This document shows positions 1 to 8,578 of a stretch of DNA of 64,000 nt, in pieces. This DNA comes from VAZQ01 sp036557705. GTDB taxonomy: Bacteria; Pseudomonadota; Alphaproteobacteria; Rhizobiales; Xanthobacteraceae. Each line of letters opens with the position of its first letter. Position 1 is the first letter of the stretch. The stretch lies in NCBI GenBank assembly GCA_036557705.1, contig DATBHB010000087.1, positions 15,625 to 79,624 on the forward strand. Reading direction: 5' to 3'. Both the position numbers and the translations under genes were made by a program. Below the pieces are notes generated by a model. The model did no database searches and had not been told where the DNA came from. It was given only the letters and a program-made list of their open reading frames with translations.

Positions 1-1769
1 GCCATGGCGTCAGCGAGGGCGGCGAGCCGGGGATCATGCCGCAAATCTTCGAGCGCGACCGGCAAGCGGCGGCGCCAGTTGGGATGCTCGTCCACGGTGC
101 CCGGAACGTTCACCTGCTCGACGACATCGAGCGCGTCCTCCATTGAGACGACGAGAAGCCGCGACGGCGTCGCGGCGAGATAACGCGCGACGGCGAGGAA
201 ATCGAAGCCGGCAACGCCGCGCGCGGCGAGCGCCGCCTGGAGAGCCGCGACCGCCGCGCGGCGCTGGTCCTCGGTTTCGCCGGGGTCCATGCCGAGCGCG
301 CGCTTGAATGCGAGATCGGCGCCGCTCTTCCATCCGGCAAAGGTCGGCAAATCATGAGTCGAGAAAGTCGCGAGCGCGCTCTCGCGATAGTCCTGCGGCG
401 CGCGGAAGGCGCCGTTCGCGCCGCGCTCGAAAATCATCACCAGATACGACCAGATGCCCCGGTCGGCGAGCGTCTCGCGAAAATTCTCCGGCACGGTGCC
501 GAGATCCTCGCCGATGACGATCGAACGGTGCGCCATGCTTTCCTGCGCCGTCACCGCGAGCAGCGCAAAGAAAGGCGAAGCGACGTAGAGCCCGCGCGCC
601 GCAGGCATTCCGCTGGGCACTAGAAACTGGCGCTCCAGCCCCATCACGTGATCGAGGCGGATCGCGCCGGCATAGCGCACGCCGGCCTGCAGCACGCGAC
701 GGAACGGCTCGAAGTATCGTGCCTCAAGCCCGACCGGATTGATGCCGGCAATTCCCCATTTCTGTCCCGCGGTATTGAGCATGTCGGGCGGCGCGCCGAG
801 TTCGACCGTAGAGAGGATCGCATCCTGCTCGCTCCAGGCATCGTAGCCGTCGGCGCGGGTGCCGACCGCGATGTCGAGATAAAGACCGAGCGAGAGCCCG
901 CGCCGGGCGGCGCGTTTGCGGCAGCGATCGAGCTGCTGGTGCGCGATCCATTGCTGGAACTCGAAATAACCGACTTCCTCTTCACGCTCGCTGCGCAGCC
1001 GTGCAAGCAAATTGTTATTTGGCTCTCGCCACTCGGCGGGCCATTGCGGCCACGGCTGCGCCAGGCTGTTGCGCAGGGTTTGAAAGCAGGAAAATTGTGC
1101 GAGCTGGGCGCCGCGGCTCTCCCGGAATTGTTCAAATTCACGCCTGCGCTCGGCCTCCCGGCTGCGGCGGAAGACCTCATAGGCGAGCCGCAGCGCTTTG
1201 TCCTTGGCGGCCACTACGCCCGAATAGTCGACGAGGTCGCGGCCGCGCAGCGCAGCGATTTGTTCTTCCAGCTCCGAGTCTAAGCCGGGAAATTCGGGAA
1301 CGGCTTCGACATCGATATAGCGCGGATTGAGAAATTGCCGCGTATTCGGTGAATAGGGGCTCGCATCATCGTCGAAGAGCGCGTGCAGCGGATTGAGCCC
1401 GATGCCGGCGGCGCCGAGATCGGCCGCAAGGTCGATGAGGTCGCCAAGGTCGGTGAAATCGCCATGCCCCCAGTTGCGTCGCGAGCGCACGCCGTAAAGC
1501 TGCACCGCGAGCGCCCACACGCGTCGCGAGGGACCCTGCCAGCAGCGCGCCGGCGCGACCAAAAGCTTCGCGGCAGCGGGCTCGCCGCGGCGGTTACCTC
1601 CCTCCCCCTGCAAGGGGGAGAGTCGGGGTGGGGGTCGATCGAGCGCCTCGACGATGCGCGCCAGCGCTTCGGGATCGGCGAGCCGGCGCTGCCCCAAGCC
1701 ATCGCGATATTCGGTGGTGATGCCGAGCCGTGCCGCCAATTCGGCCGCATCTGTGATGGTCTTATTCAC
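1..1769 (-). CDS. malQ: 4-alpha-glucanotransferase (amylomaltase, GH77), 3' end beyond window
   Basis: Transfers alpha-1,4-glucan chains between malto-oligosaccharides in cytoplasmic glycogen/maltodextrin metabolism. The minus frame is open from a GTG at 1769 to the left edge (about 589 codons), so the C-terminus is missing. GH77 landmarks appear in order: NWGHGDFTDL, SPYSPNTRQFLNPRY, PPDMLNTAGQKWG, RLDHVMGLE (nucleophile Asp), IGEDLGTVP (acid/base Glu) and STHDLPTF (third catalytic Asp). No clear Shine-Dalgarno precedes the GTG; it is preferred because conserved sequence begins right after it. Residues ~44-58 (RLSPLQGEGG) are a translated palindromic repeat, which is odd for this family. In related genomes malQ often lies near treY/treZ/glgX, but none is visible here. 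Family call is secure; the start is less certain. Confidence 0.9.
   Translation of the reverse strand, partial: MNKTITDAAELAARLGITTEYRDGLGQRRLADPEALARIVEALDRPPPRLSPLQGEGGNRRGEPAAAKLLVAPARCWQGPSRRVWALAVQLYGVRSRRNWGHGDFTDLGDLIDLAADLGAAGIGLNPLHALFDDDASPYSPNTRQFLNPRYIDVEAVPEFPGLDSELEEQIAALRGRDLVDYSGVVAAKDKALRLAYEVFRRSREAERRREFEQFRESRGAQLAQFSCFQTLRNSLAQPWPQWPAEWREPNNNLLARLRSEREEEVGYFEFQQWIAHQQLDRCRKRAARRGLSLGLYLDIAVGTRADGYDAWSEQDAILSTVELGAPPDMLNTAGQKWGIAGINPVGLEARYFEPFRRVLQAGVRYAGAIRLDHVMGLERQFLVPSGMPAARGLYVASPFFALLAVTAQESMAHRSIVIGEDLGTVPENFRETLADRGIWSYLVMIFERGANGAFRAPQDYRESALATFSTHDLPTFAGWKSGADLAFKRALGMDPGETEDQRRAAVAALQAALAARGVAGFDFLAVARYLAATPSRLLVVSMEDALDVVEQVNVPGTVDEHPNWRRRLPVALEDLRHDPRLAALADAM
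1596..1636. repeat. palindromic repeat unit inside malQ
   Basis: CTCCCCCTGCAAGGGGGAG (1602-1620) is a 7-bp stem with a 5-base loop, followed by a G-rich tail. It resembles the CTCTCCCGCAAGGGGAGAG-type units near 11020-11168, 17205-17261 and 19293-19349. Here it is read in frame as part of malQ. Confidence 0.75.
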
Positions 1770-1943
1770 GGATGAACGAGGGAATCGATTTCCTGGACCT
1801 GAGTTCCAGCCCCATGAGCGCGAGTTTCGGCAAAGCCAATAGCCGCGCGCCACCGGTGGGGCAACGGTACCCGAACCAGACCACAAATGTGATACGGTAG
1901 GCCCTACCTGCTGTTGAGAAACTTAAAAGCAGTGGAGGAATCC

Positions 1944-2990
1944 ATGCGAAATCGTGCGCCAGCAATCGCCGTCTATGCCGGCCTGGCAATGGCCGGCGTT
2001 CTCGGTCTTATCGAGATGCGAACCTTCGCCCAGCCTGCTTCAACCGCGCAGGCAGGAGCGCCGGCCGCTCCGCCGGATACGGCGGCGCTGCGCGCGCAAT
2101 ACGAGCAGTGGCGAACGCAGTTCAAGACCTGGGGGCGGTGGGCGCCTGTGGGACAGGAATCCAGGGGCACGACCAGCCTGATCACGCCGGAAAAGGTCGC
2201 GAGCGCGATGCGGCTTGCGAAGGACGGGACAGTGGTATCGCTCGCGCATGCGGAGCCGCAGACAGTCGCCGCCGATGTCGCCGACGCCGGCCTTTTCCGC
2301 CGCACGATGATCCGCCTGACCAACGACGGGTCAGCGGACAATTACCAGGTGAGCTATCACGGTCTGACCGTCGCCCACATCGACAGCTGGTGTCATTTCT
2401 TCGAGAACGGGCAGATGTACAACGGCGTCTCGGTCAAGGAGAACATCACCAAGGAGGGCGGATGCCGGGAGGGCGGAGTGATGAACTGGCGCGGCGGCAT
2501 CGTCACCCGCGCCGTGCTCTACGACATCGCGCAGCTCAAGGGAGTGGACTGGCTCGACCCGACGGTGCCGGTGCGGCGAGCCGACCTCGAAGCCTGGGAA
2601 AAGAAATCCGGCGTGCAGATCGGCCCCGGCGACATCCCGCTTTTGTATACCGGCCGATGGAAGCGCCGCGCGGCGCTCGGTCCATGGAACGGCCAGGTAG
2701 CGGGCTATTATCCCGATACGATTCCCTGGATGCACGACCGGCTGCCGGCCTTCATTGGCCACGATTTTAATATCGACTGGAATCCGCGGCCCGGCTGGGA
2801 AGGAATGCGAAACCCGATCCACGTCGCAGCGCTGATCTGGATGGGCATCAATATCGTGGAGAACCTCGACCTTGAGCAGATGGCCGCCACCGCGCGGCGG
2901 CTCAACCGTTACGAGTTCATGATCACCTTCGCCCCGCTGCCGGTCGAAGGCGGTACCGGATCGCCGGTCAATCCCCTGGCGATTTTCTAA
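1944..2990 (+). CDS. cyclase family protein (kynurenine formamidase-like), exported
   Basis: Predicted metal-dependent hydrolase of the cyclase family (Pfam Cyclase, which includes kynurenine formamidases). The ATG at 1944 follows GGAGG with a 5-base gap, so the upstream in-frame ATG at 1914 is unlikely. Residues ~1-30 look like a signal peptide ending near FAQPA. The motif HIDSWCHFF (~residues 147-155) fits the family's metal-binding HxDxxxH signature. Its stop codon shares one base with the tlyA start (TAATG), so the two are probably co-translated. The substrate cannot be read from sequence; exported members of this length (348 aa) are common in soil proteobacteria and mostly uncharacterised. 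Confidence 0.8.
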   Translation: MRNRAPAIAVYAGLAMAGVLGLIEMRTFAQPASTAQAGAPAAPPDTAALRAQYEQWRTQFKTWGRWAPVGQESRGTTSLITPEKVASAMRLAKDGTVVSLAHAEPQTVAADVADAGLFRRTMIRLTNDGSADNYQVSYHGLTVAHIDSWCHFFENGQMYNGVSVKENITKEGGCREGGVMNWRGGIVTRAVLYDIAQLKGVDWLDPTVPVRRADLEAWEKKSGVQIGPGDIPLLYTGRWKRRAALGPWNGQVAGYYPDTIPWMHDRLPAFIGHDFNIDWNPRPGWEGMRNPIHVAALIWMGINIVENLDLEQMAATARRLNRYEFMITFAPLPVEGGTGSPVNPLAIF

Positions 2991-3730
2991 TGAGCGCACG
3001 CATGCGCGCCGACCGGCTGCTGGTCGAGCGCGGGCTGTTCGAGAGCCGCACCAAGGCGCAGGCGGCGATCGAGGCCGGCCTGGTCACAGCCGACGGGGCA
3101 GTCGTCGGAAAGCCCTCCGATGAGATCGCCATCGAGTCGGTGCTGCGGGCGCAGCCTGCCCACCCTTACGTCTCACGCGGCGGCGTGAAGCTTGCCGCTG
3201 CGCTCGATCATTTCCGCTTCGATCCGGCAGGCCGCATAGGACTCGATGTCGGCGCCTCGACCGGCGGCTTTGCCGACGTGCTGCTCCAGCGGGGAGCGCG
3301 CCGGATTTATGCGGTCGATGTCGGCCATGGCCAGCTGCATGCGACGCTGAGGGCGCGACCGGAAATCCTGTCGCTGGAAAAGACTGATATCCGTACCCTC
3401 ACGCCCGATCGGCTGCCCGAGCCGCCGCAATTCGCGACAGTGGATGTGAGCTTCATCTCACTCAAGCTTGTTCTGCCTGCGGTGGCGAGGCTGATCCGGC
3501 AGCCGGCTTGGCTCGTTGCGTTGATCAAGCCGCAATTCGAGGCCGGGCCGGACCAAGTAACGAAAGGCGTCGTGCGCGACGCGGTGACCCATGCAGCAGT
3601 TTGCGACGAGATCGCCCGCTCCATTACGTCGCTGGACTGGACTGTCGCCGGGATCATTCCCTCGCCGATTGCAGGCGGCGACGGAAACCGGGAATTCCTG
3701 ATCGGCGCGAGCCATCTCTATCGGCGATAA
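2990..3730 (+). CDS. tlyA: TlyA family rRNA 2'-O-methyltransferase
   Basis: Predicted S-adenosylmethionine-dependent methyltransferase of the TlyA/hemolysin-A family, which modifies ribosomal RNA ribose. An S4 RNA-binding domain fills residues ~1-60 (starting RMRADRLLVERGLFESRTKA). The FtsJ-type Rossmann domain follows, with GLDVGASTGGF as the SAM loop, an acidic end at YAVDVGHGQ, then VDVSFISLKL, LIKPQFE and GGDGNREF. At 246 aa it has normal family length. It overlaps the cyclase stop by one base and its 3' end overlaps the convergent LysR gene by 13 bp. In many alphaproteobacteria tlyA neighbours dxs and a TrmA-type methyltransferase; here such a methyltransferase lies about 3.3 kb downstream, separated by unrelated genes. 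Confidence 0.93.
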   Translation: MSARMRADRLLVERGLFESRTKAQAAIEAGLVTADGAVVGKPSDEIAIESVLRAQPAHPYVSRGGVKLAAALDHFRFDPAGRIGLDVGASTGGFADVLLQRGARRIYAVDVGHGQLHATLRARPEILSLEKTDIRTLTPDRLPEPPQFATVDVSFISLKLVLPAVARLIRQPAWLVALIKPQFEAGPDQVTKGVVRDAVTHAAVCDEIARSITSLDWTVAGIIPSPIAGGDGNREFLIGASHLYRR

Positions 3731-4617
3731 CGGCGGCAATAGTCAACGATCGCCGCCGTGAAGACTTTTGCGGCCGGCGACAGCGAGCGATCGCTGAGCG
3801 TACAAATACAAAATAGCCAGGGCTCGACAGCAAATTCCTTGACCGCAATGCTGAATAGAGTTCCAGCAGCCGTCTCGCGGTCGATTGCACGTCGCGGCAG
3901 CAGGGCGCACAGACGGCCGACGCTGGCAACTTCCTTCACCAGAGCCACAGAATTGGTGACGCAAAATATTTCAGGCTTGAGCGCATGACGATCGAACATC
4001 CGGTCAATCTGCTGACGCAAGCCGAACGATTTCTCGGTGAGGACAAAGGGAAACTCGACAAGCTCACGCAATGATGCGGTTTTGCGCTTCGCCAGCGGAT
4101 GCGTCGGGCCAACAGCCGCCACGATCGGGTCGCGAAAAACCTCCGTGCTGGTAATCGTGTCGCGCGGCGGCGGGTTGAGAATGAGACCTACCTCGGCGAC
4201 GCCGTTGTTCAAGGCTTCTATCGTTGCATCGGTGCTGCTTACTTTCACGTTGAACACGACGTTCGGATATTGCACGTGGAAGCGGTGCAGCACCGGCGCA
4301 ACGAAGCTTTCGATCGCGGTCTGGAAGCAATAGACATCGACTGTGCCGGCCTGGATATTTTGCAGGGCCGCGATATGTGATTTGACGCGCGAGAATTCGC
4401 GCATCATGCCTTCAAATTTCTCTTGCAGGATTTCTCCAGCCGGCGTGAGCGTCATCCCCTGGGCGCGGCGGTCGAACATCGGGGTGCGCAGCTCGTGCTC
4501 GAGCTTGGCGATCTGCCGGCTGATGGCCGACGGCGAAACATGCAGCCGTTCCGATGCGACGCGAATCGAGCGCGCATGCGCGGTCTCGCTGAAATACCGC
4601 AGTGCCGTGAAATCCAT
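3718..4617 (-). CDS. LysR family transcriptional regulator
   Basis: DNA-binding regulator with an N-terminal winged helix-turn-helix (residues ~1-60; LHVSPSAISRQIAKLEHEL is the recognition region) and a type 2 periplasmic-binding-protein-like effector domain (~90-290). The ATG at 4617 is preceded by AGGAGG at 8 bases; an upstream in-frame start at 4674 lacks this and would prefix a non-conserved stretch. It is divergent from the alpha/beta hydrolase at 4747, the usual LysR arrangement, so that gene is the likely target. A T-N11-A dyad lies between them at 4673-4689. The inducer cannot be inferred. The 3' end overlaps convergent tlyA by 13 bp. Confidence 0.93.
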   Translation of the reverse strand: MDFTALRYFSETAHARSIRVASERLHVSPSAISRQIAKLEHELRTPMFDRRAQGMTLTPAGEILQEKFEGMMREFSRVKSHIAALQNIQAGTVDVYCFQTAIESFVAPVLHRFHVQYPNVVFNVKVSSTDATIEALNNGVAEVGLILNPPPRDTITSTEVFRDPIVAAVGPTHPLAKRKTASLRELVEFPFVLTEKSFGLRQQIDRMFDRHALKPEIFCVTNSVALVKEVASVGRLCALLPRRAIDRETAAGTLFSIAVKEFAVEPWLFCICTLSDRSLSPAAKVFTAAIVDYCRRYRR

Positions 4618-4672
4618 GCCCTCGCCTCCTGACGGGAACGCGTTGCGTTTCGAGCAACAGGATGATGCCGAC

Positions 4673-4689
4673 ATTGATATGGCGTCAAT
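4673..4689. promoter_or_regulatory. candidate LysR operator (T-N11-A dyad)
   Basis: ATTGATATGGCGTCAAT is a 5-bp inverted repeat around 7 bases and contains the T-N11-A spacing typical of LysR boxes. It lies 56 bp upstream of the regulator start and 58 bp upstream of the hydrolase start. Assignment rests on motif and position only. Confidence 0.5.
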
Positions 4690-4746
4690 GCGGTTTTCGG
4701 GTCAGTTGTTGCCCCGCGACTGCATTCCAATCCAAGGAGACACGCC

Positions 4747-5919
4747 ATGCCATTCCTGCACATGTTGCCCGACGTGGGCATGAACTACACGTTCAACCGG
4801 CCGCTGCTTGACGGCACGTCGCCGACGCGCGTCAAAGAGCTTGGCGCGATTGCGCCGCGAATCAAGGATTACGATTCCTGGTACACGGTTTGGCTTGAGG
4901 TCGCCAAAAAAGCGGAAGCCGAGAAGCGGTACCTGGACGCGGCTTCCTATTATCACGGCGCGGAGTTCTATCTGCCGGCCGGCGATGTGCGCAACGCCCT
5001 CTACGACGACTTCGCGCGAAACTGGGCTCTCGGAATGAAGGGCGTCGCCGGCTACGAGCGCATCGAAATTCCGTATCCCGGTGGACATCTGCCGGGCTTT
5101 CGACTGCAGGCCAAAGGCAAGGAACGCAGTACGTTCTTTTTCACCGGCGGATACGATTCGTTCGTCGAAGAGTTCTACAACTTCCTCCTTCCACTCACCG
5201 ATCTTGGAATGACCGTCATCGCCTTCGACGGGCCTGGTCAGGGCGGCGCCCTGCGGCAGGGAATCTACATGGATCATGCCTGGGAGAAGCCGGCGAAGGC
5301 GGCGATCGATTATTTCGATCTCGATGCGGTGGATTGGCTCGGCGCCTCCTGCGGCGGTTACATGTCGATCCGCGCCGCTGCATTCGAGCCCCGCATCAAG
5401 CACATCATCTCGATGCCCACCTCGTATTCGGGTCTCGACATGACGCTCAAGCAGATGCGGCCCGGCAAGGCACAGGAGCTGATCTCGCTGTTCAAGGCCG
5501 GCGACCGCAAGGGCACCGAGGCGCTCGTGGCCAGGGAGCGCCTGCCGAGCTCCGTATTCGAATGGTGCATTGTCCAGGGAATGCACATCACCGGCACCAA
5601 GACGCCATTCGACTTCCTGACCTCGATTGCGAAGCAGTCGCTCGACGGAATCCTGCACAACGTCAAGCAGGACATCCTGCTGACCGAAGGCGAGCAGGAC
5701 CATCTGTTCGATGTCGGCTGGGTGCATCGGACCATGCGCGAACTCGTTTGCGCCCGTTCGGTGACGGCGCGGATATTCACGGCGCGCGAGGGAGCGGAAC
5801 AGCATTGCCAGGTCGGCAACTCGGCAGTCGCGCGTCACGCGATCGTACACTGGCTTGCGAGCTTCTACCCCGGCATGCCGGTTGGCGAGAGCACGACAGC
5901 AACCAAAATCGCGGCTTGA
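4747..5919 (+). CDS. alpha/beta hydrolase (FrsA / 2,6-dihydropseudooxynicotine hydrolase-like)
   Basis: Predicted cytoplasmic serine hydrolase of 390 aa with an N-terminal helical region (~1-100, including ASYYHGAEFYLP) before the core domain, the layout of the FrsA/dihydropseudooxynicotine hydrolase group. Visible elements are the oxyanion region FTGGYDSF, FDGPGQGG, the nucleophile elbow GASCGGYMS, the acid-bearing TEGEQDHLFD and the C-terminal His in EGAEQHCQVGN. AAGGAG precedes the ATG by 8 bases. It is divergent from the LysR gene and probably controlled by it. Dihydropseudooxynicotine hydrolase cleaves a C-C bond in nicotine breakdown, but family membership does not fix the substrate; carbon-carbon or ester hydrolysis of an aromatic catabolite is inference. 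Confidence 0.82.
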   Translation: MPFLHMLPDVGMNYTFNRPLLDGTSPTRVKELGAIAPRIKDYDSWYTVWLEVAKKAEAEKRYLDAASYYHGAEFYLPAGDVRNALYDDFARNWALGMKGVAGYERIEIPYPGGHLPGFRLQAKGKERSTFFFTGGYDSFVEEFYNFLLPLTDLGMTVIAFDGPGQGGALRQGIYMDHAWEKPAKAAIDYFDLDAVDWLGASCGGYMSIRAAAFEPRIKHIISMPTSYSGLDMTLKQMRPGKAQELISLFKAGDRKGTEALVARERLPSSVFEWCIVQGMHITGTKTPFDFLTSIAKQSLDGILHNVKQDILLTEGEQDHLFDVGWVHRTMRELVCARSVTARIFTAREGAEQHCQVGNSAVARHAIVHWLASFYPGMPVGESTTATKIAA

Positions 5920-5938
5920 TATCGTGAACTTCTGTCCC

Positions 5939-6064
5939 GTCATCCTGAGGCGTGCGCATGCAATCGGTTGATTGCATGCGCACCTCGAAGGATGAACGGC
6001 CAAGCCGCCGCGGCATCCTTCGAGGCTCGCGCGCGAAGAATGCGCGCTCGCTCCTCAGGATGAC
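5939..6064. repeat. GTCATCCTGAGG palindromic repeat element
   Basis: A 126-bp element bounded by GTCATCCTGAGG and CCTCAGGATGAC, with inner palindromes such as TGCGCATGCAATC...GATTGCATGCGCA and the unit CCTCGAAGGATGA. Longer relatives occur at 13074-13268 and 14360-14509. It fills the gap between the hydrolase and the DUF1097 gene. Confidence 0.85.
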
Positions 6065-6111
6065 GGCGGCGGGATCCACACCAGACACGTCCTTGCAGAA
6101 CGGTGATCGAA

Positions 6112-6684
6112 ATGAACCTGTCATCCTTGTCAGCAACAGCCCTGGCCGCGGCGCTCGTCGCCGCGGCTTCCGTCCTCGCTTTCTCGGCCATGCCTGATCT
6201 GTTCGTCTGGGCAGCCTTCATCGGCTGGGCGAGCTATGACCATTCGGGAGCGACCCCGCGGGCGGCCTTACGCAGCTCGGCTGCCCTCGTGTTCGGCGTG
6301 ATCATGGCGTGGGCGGTCGCTATCACGGTCGCCGCCGGCGCGATGCCGCTGAGCGCGCCGATGGCAACGGCCGTCAGCGCCGGTATCGCCTCGTTCCTGA
6401 TTGTGCTCGCGTCCGCAAAGCGGATTCTGAGCATCGTTCCTGCCACATTCTACGGATTTGCGGCGACGTTCGCTTATCTCAGTCTCGTACCGGGGACATT
6501 TACGATCGGTGCGCTGACGGATCTAAATTGGAAGAACGTACTCTTGGCCATGCCGCTCTCTTTGCTGATTGGAACCGGTCTTGGCATTGCCCAGGGCTGG
6601 TTGGCGGGCGCGCTCAGAGCGGGCGAGGCGGGCGCCGCGCGCCAGCTTCGCCTCGATGGTTCGCCGGTCGCCCAGGTCAAATAA
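6112..6684 (+). CDS. DUF1097 family membrane protein
   Basis: Small integral membrane protein of the DUF1097 (YcdZ-like) family, function unknown. About five hydrophobic helices span residues 5-170, with the family-typical FVWAAFIGWASY near the second helix and a cytoplasmic tail of ~25 residues. The ATG at 6112 is preceded by GGTGA at a suitable distance; a GTG at 6103 is the alternative. It stands alone between two repeat elements, and nothing nearby suggests a partner. Confidence 0.82.
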   Translation: MNLSSLSATALAAALVAAASVLAFSAMPDLFVWAAFIGWASYDHSGATPRAALRSSAALVFGVIMAWAVAITVAAGAMPLSAPMATAVSAGIASFLIVLASAKRILSIVPATFYGFAATFAYLSLVPGTFTIGALTDLNWKNVLLAMPLSLLIGTGLGIAQGWLAGALRAGEAGAARQLRLDGSPVAQVK

Positions 6685-6828
6685 ATCCGATGAACTAAAC
6701 TGCGAACGTCGAACCTTTTGCAAGTGCATCCTCCAGTGAAATCGATCATCGTCGTGCCGCATCCTACTGACCTCATCCTGAGTTCCCACCGGCTGGCGCC
6801 GACCCGCTGCGAATGAAAACCAACTGCT

Positions 6829-6974
6829 GTCGTCCCGGCCAAGCGAGCCCGGATTCAATCCGGGCGAGCGCGAGCCGGGACCCATCTATCCGTCCGGGCT
6901 GTTGCCAGATGGGTCCCGGCTCTCGCGTCTACAGCGGCGCTAGCGCCGCTGTAGAGACGCTCGGCCGCGACGAC
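6829..6974. repeat. 146-bp MITE-like element, copy 1
   Basis: Bounded by GTCGTCCCGGCC and the near-complement GGCCGCGACGAC, with a perfect 28-bp inner palindrome centred on GGCGCTAGCGCC. A second copy of identical length lies at 17955-18100, and similarity extends ~60 bp to the left and ~15 bp to the right of both. There is no coding capacity. The gap 6685-7065 holds only this element and its flanks. Confidence 0.88.
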
Positions 6975-7065
6975 AGCCAGTTTTCGTATTAGGTTGCTGT
7001 CGGGGTGGACGGGCATCGTGACCGCACATCTGGACCGATCAGCACTCGCTGGCTATCGCCCAGCC

Positions 7066-8304
7066 ATGGCGGAGCGCCTGGAAATTACACGGCTCGGTTG
7101 GCGCGGAGACGGGATTGCGGAAACGGCAGAGGGAGCCGTTTACGTGCCGTACACGCTGCCGGGCGAAGTGGTGGACGTAGAGCCGTGGCCCGGCCACCCT
7201 GACCGTCGGCATCTGACCAGAGCCGAGGCCGCAAGCACCGAGCGCGTCGCGCCGATCTGCCCGCATTTCGGCGCCTGCGGCGGATGCGCGCTGCAGCATT
7301 GGAGCAGCACGCCTTATCGCGAATGGAAACGCGCAGGCGTTGTCGAGGCGCTGGCGCAGGCCGGGCTCGACGCCCCGGTCGATGCGTTGATCGACGCCCA
7401 CGGCGAGGGCCGGCGCCGTGCCGTGTTTCATGCGCGACGCGGCGTGCATGACGTGCTGGAAGTCGGCTTCGCGGCGCTGCGCGCGCATCGCATCGTGGCC
7501 ATCGACCAATGCCCGATCCTTGCGCCCGGGCTCGACCGGGCGCTCGAAGTCGCCTGGGCGATTGCCGAAGTGCTCGAGAAGACGCGCAAGCCGCTCGACA
7601 TTGCGGCGACTGCAACCGAGTCCGGGCTCGATGTCGATATCCGCGGTTCGGGACCGTTGCGGCCGGCGCAAGCCGCGGACCTCGCGCGCATTGCCGAGCG
7701 CTGCCGGCTGGCGCGGATCACCCGGCACGGCGAATTGATAGCTCAGCGCGCGATCCCGATCGTCACGATGGGCCGCGCGCAGGTCGAATTACCGCCGGGC
7801 AGCTTCCTACAGGCAACCGCAGCCGGCGAGGCGGCGCTTGCCGCTCTGGTAATCGAGCACTGCGGCTGCGCCGCCGATGTGCTCGATCTCTTCGCCGGCG
7901 TCGGCCCCTTCGCGCTGCGGCTCGCCGAGCGCGCGCGGGTAACGGCGGCCGACAGCGACGAGGCCGCCATTGGCGCGCTGCAGCGCGCCGCCGAGACAAC
8001 GCCGCGCCTCAAGCCGATCGAGTCGCGTGTCCGCGACCTCTACCGCCGGCCGTTCGTCCCCGCCGAACTGAAAGGCTTTGCGGCCGTGGTTTTCGATCCG
8101 CCGCGCCAGGGCGCGCAAGCCCAGGCACGAGAGCTGGCCGCTTCCGCGGTGCCAGTCGTCGTCGGCGTGTCCTGCAATCCTGCAACCTTCGCGCGCGATG
8201 CCCGCATCCTCGCCGAGGGCGGATACCGGCTTGCCCGCGTGACCCCGCTCGATCAGTTCCGCTATTCGCCGCACGTCGAACTGGTGGCCAGGTTCGAGCG
8301 GTAG
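7066..8304 (+). CDS. TrmA/RumA family tRNA/rRNA (uracil-5-)-methyltransferase
   Basis: Class I SAM-dependent RNA m5U methyltransferase of 412 aa. A TRAM-like N-terminal domain (~1-60) is followed by the iron-sulfur cysteine cluster in CPHFGACGGCALQHW. The Rossmann core has VLDLFAGVGPFALRLA, FDPPRQGA, the catalytic-nucleophile region GVSCNPATFARDA and the end motif DQFRYSPHVELVA. The ATG at 7066 is where the TRAM-like sequence begins; a TTG 24 codons upstream would add an atypical tail. Whether it modifies 23S U1939 (RlmD), U747 (RlmC) or tRNA U54 cannot be decided from the sequence alone. Confidence 0.92.
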   Translation: MAERLEITRLGWRGDGIAETAEGAVYVPYTLPGEVVDVEPWPGHPDRRHLTRAEAASTERVAPICPHFGACGGCALQHWSSTPYREWKRAGVVEALAQAGLDAPVDALIDAHGEGRRRAVFHARRGVHDVLEVGFAALRAHRIVAIDQCPILAPGLDRALEVAWAIAEVLEKTRKPLDIAATATESGLDVDIRGSGPLRPAQAADLARIAERCRLARITRHGELIAQRAIPIVTMGRAQVELPPGSFLQATAAGEAALAALVIEHCGCAADVLDLFAGVGPFALRLAERARVTAADSDEAAIGALQRAAETTPRLKPIESRVRDLYRRPFVPAELKGFAAVVFDPPRQGAQAQARELAASAVPVVVGVSCNPATFARDARILAEGGYRLARVTPLDQFRYSPHVELVARFER

Positions 8305-8377
8305 CCCGGATTGCGCGAGGCTCGACAGGGAGCCACAAGGGCAATGGGGATCCGTAATACGGCATCAGAGGAGTTTC

Positions 8378-8541
8378 CGTAGGGTGGGCAAAATCGCATT
8401 ATTGCCCTATCCACGGGTTGAGATGCGAAAGGCGATTTTGCCCACGCGGTCGACTCCCTCGTGCCGAGACCGCGTGGGCAAACGCGCGCAAGAGCTGTGC
8501 CCAGCGGTGAGTGTTAGCGATGCGCGTTTGCCCACCCTACG
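8378..8541. repeat. CGTAGGGTGGGCAAA inverted-repeat element
   Basis: A 164-bp element bounded by CGTAGGGTGGGCAAA and TTTGCCCACCCTACG, with inner GCCCACGCGGTC / GACCGCGTGGGC arms. Relatives are at 26373, 37587, 50043 and 62878. It occupies most of 8305-8578, in front of the PQQ dehydrogenase. Confidence 0.85.
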
Positions 8542-8578
8542 AAGGTTGTGACAGTCTGCAAGACCACGGGAGGAAGAA

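Noticed and set aside
1770..1989. 75-codon minus-strand frame overlapping the malQ start, considered as the end of treZ
   Set aside because: It begins inside the cyclase signal-peptide region and has no trehalohydrolase motifs.
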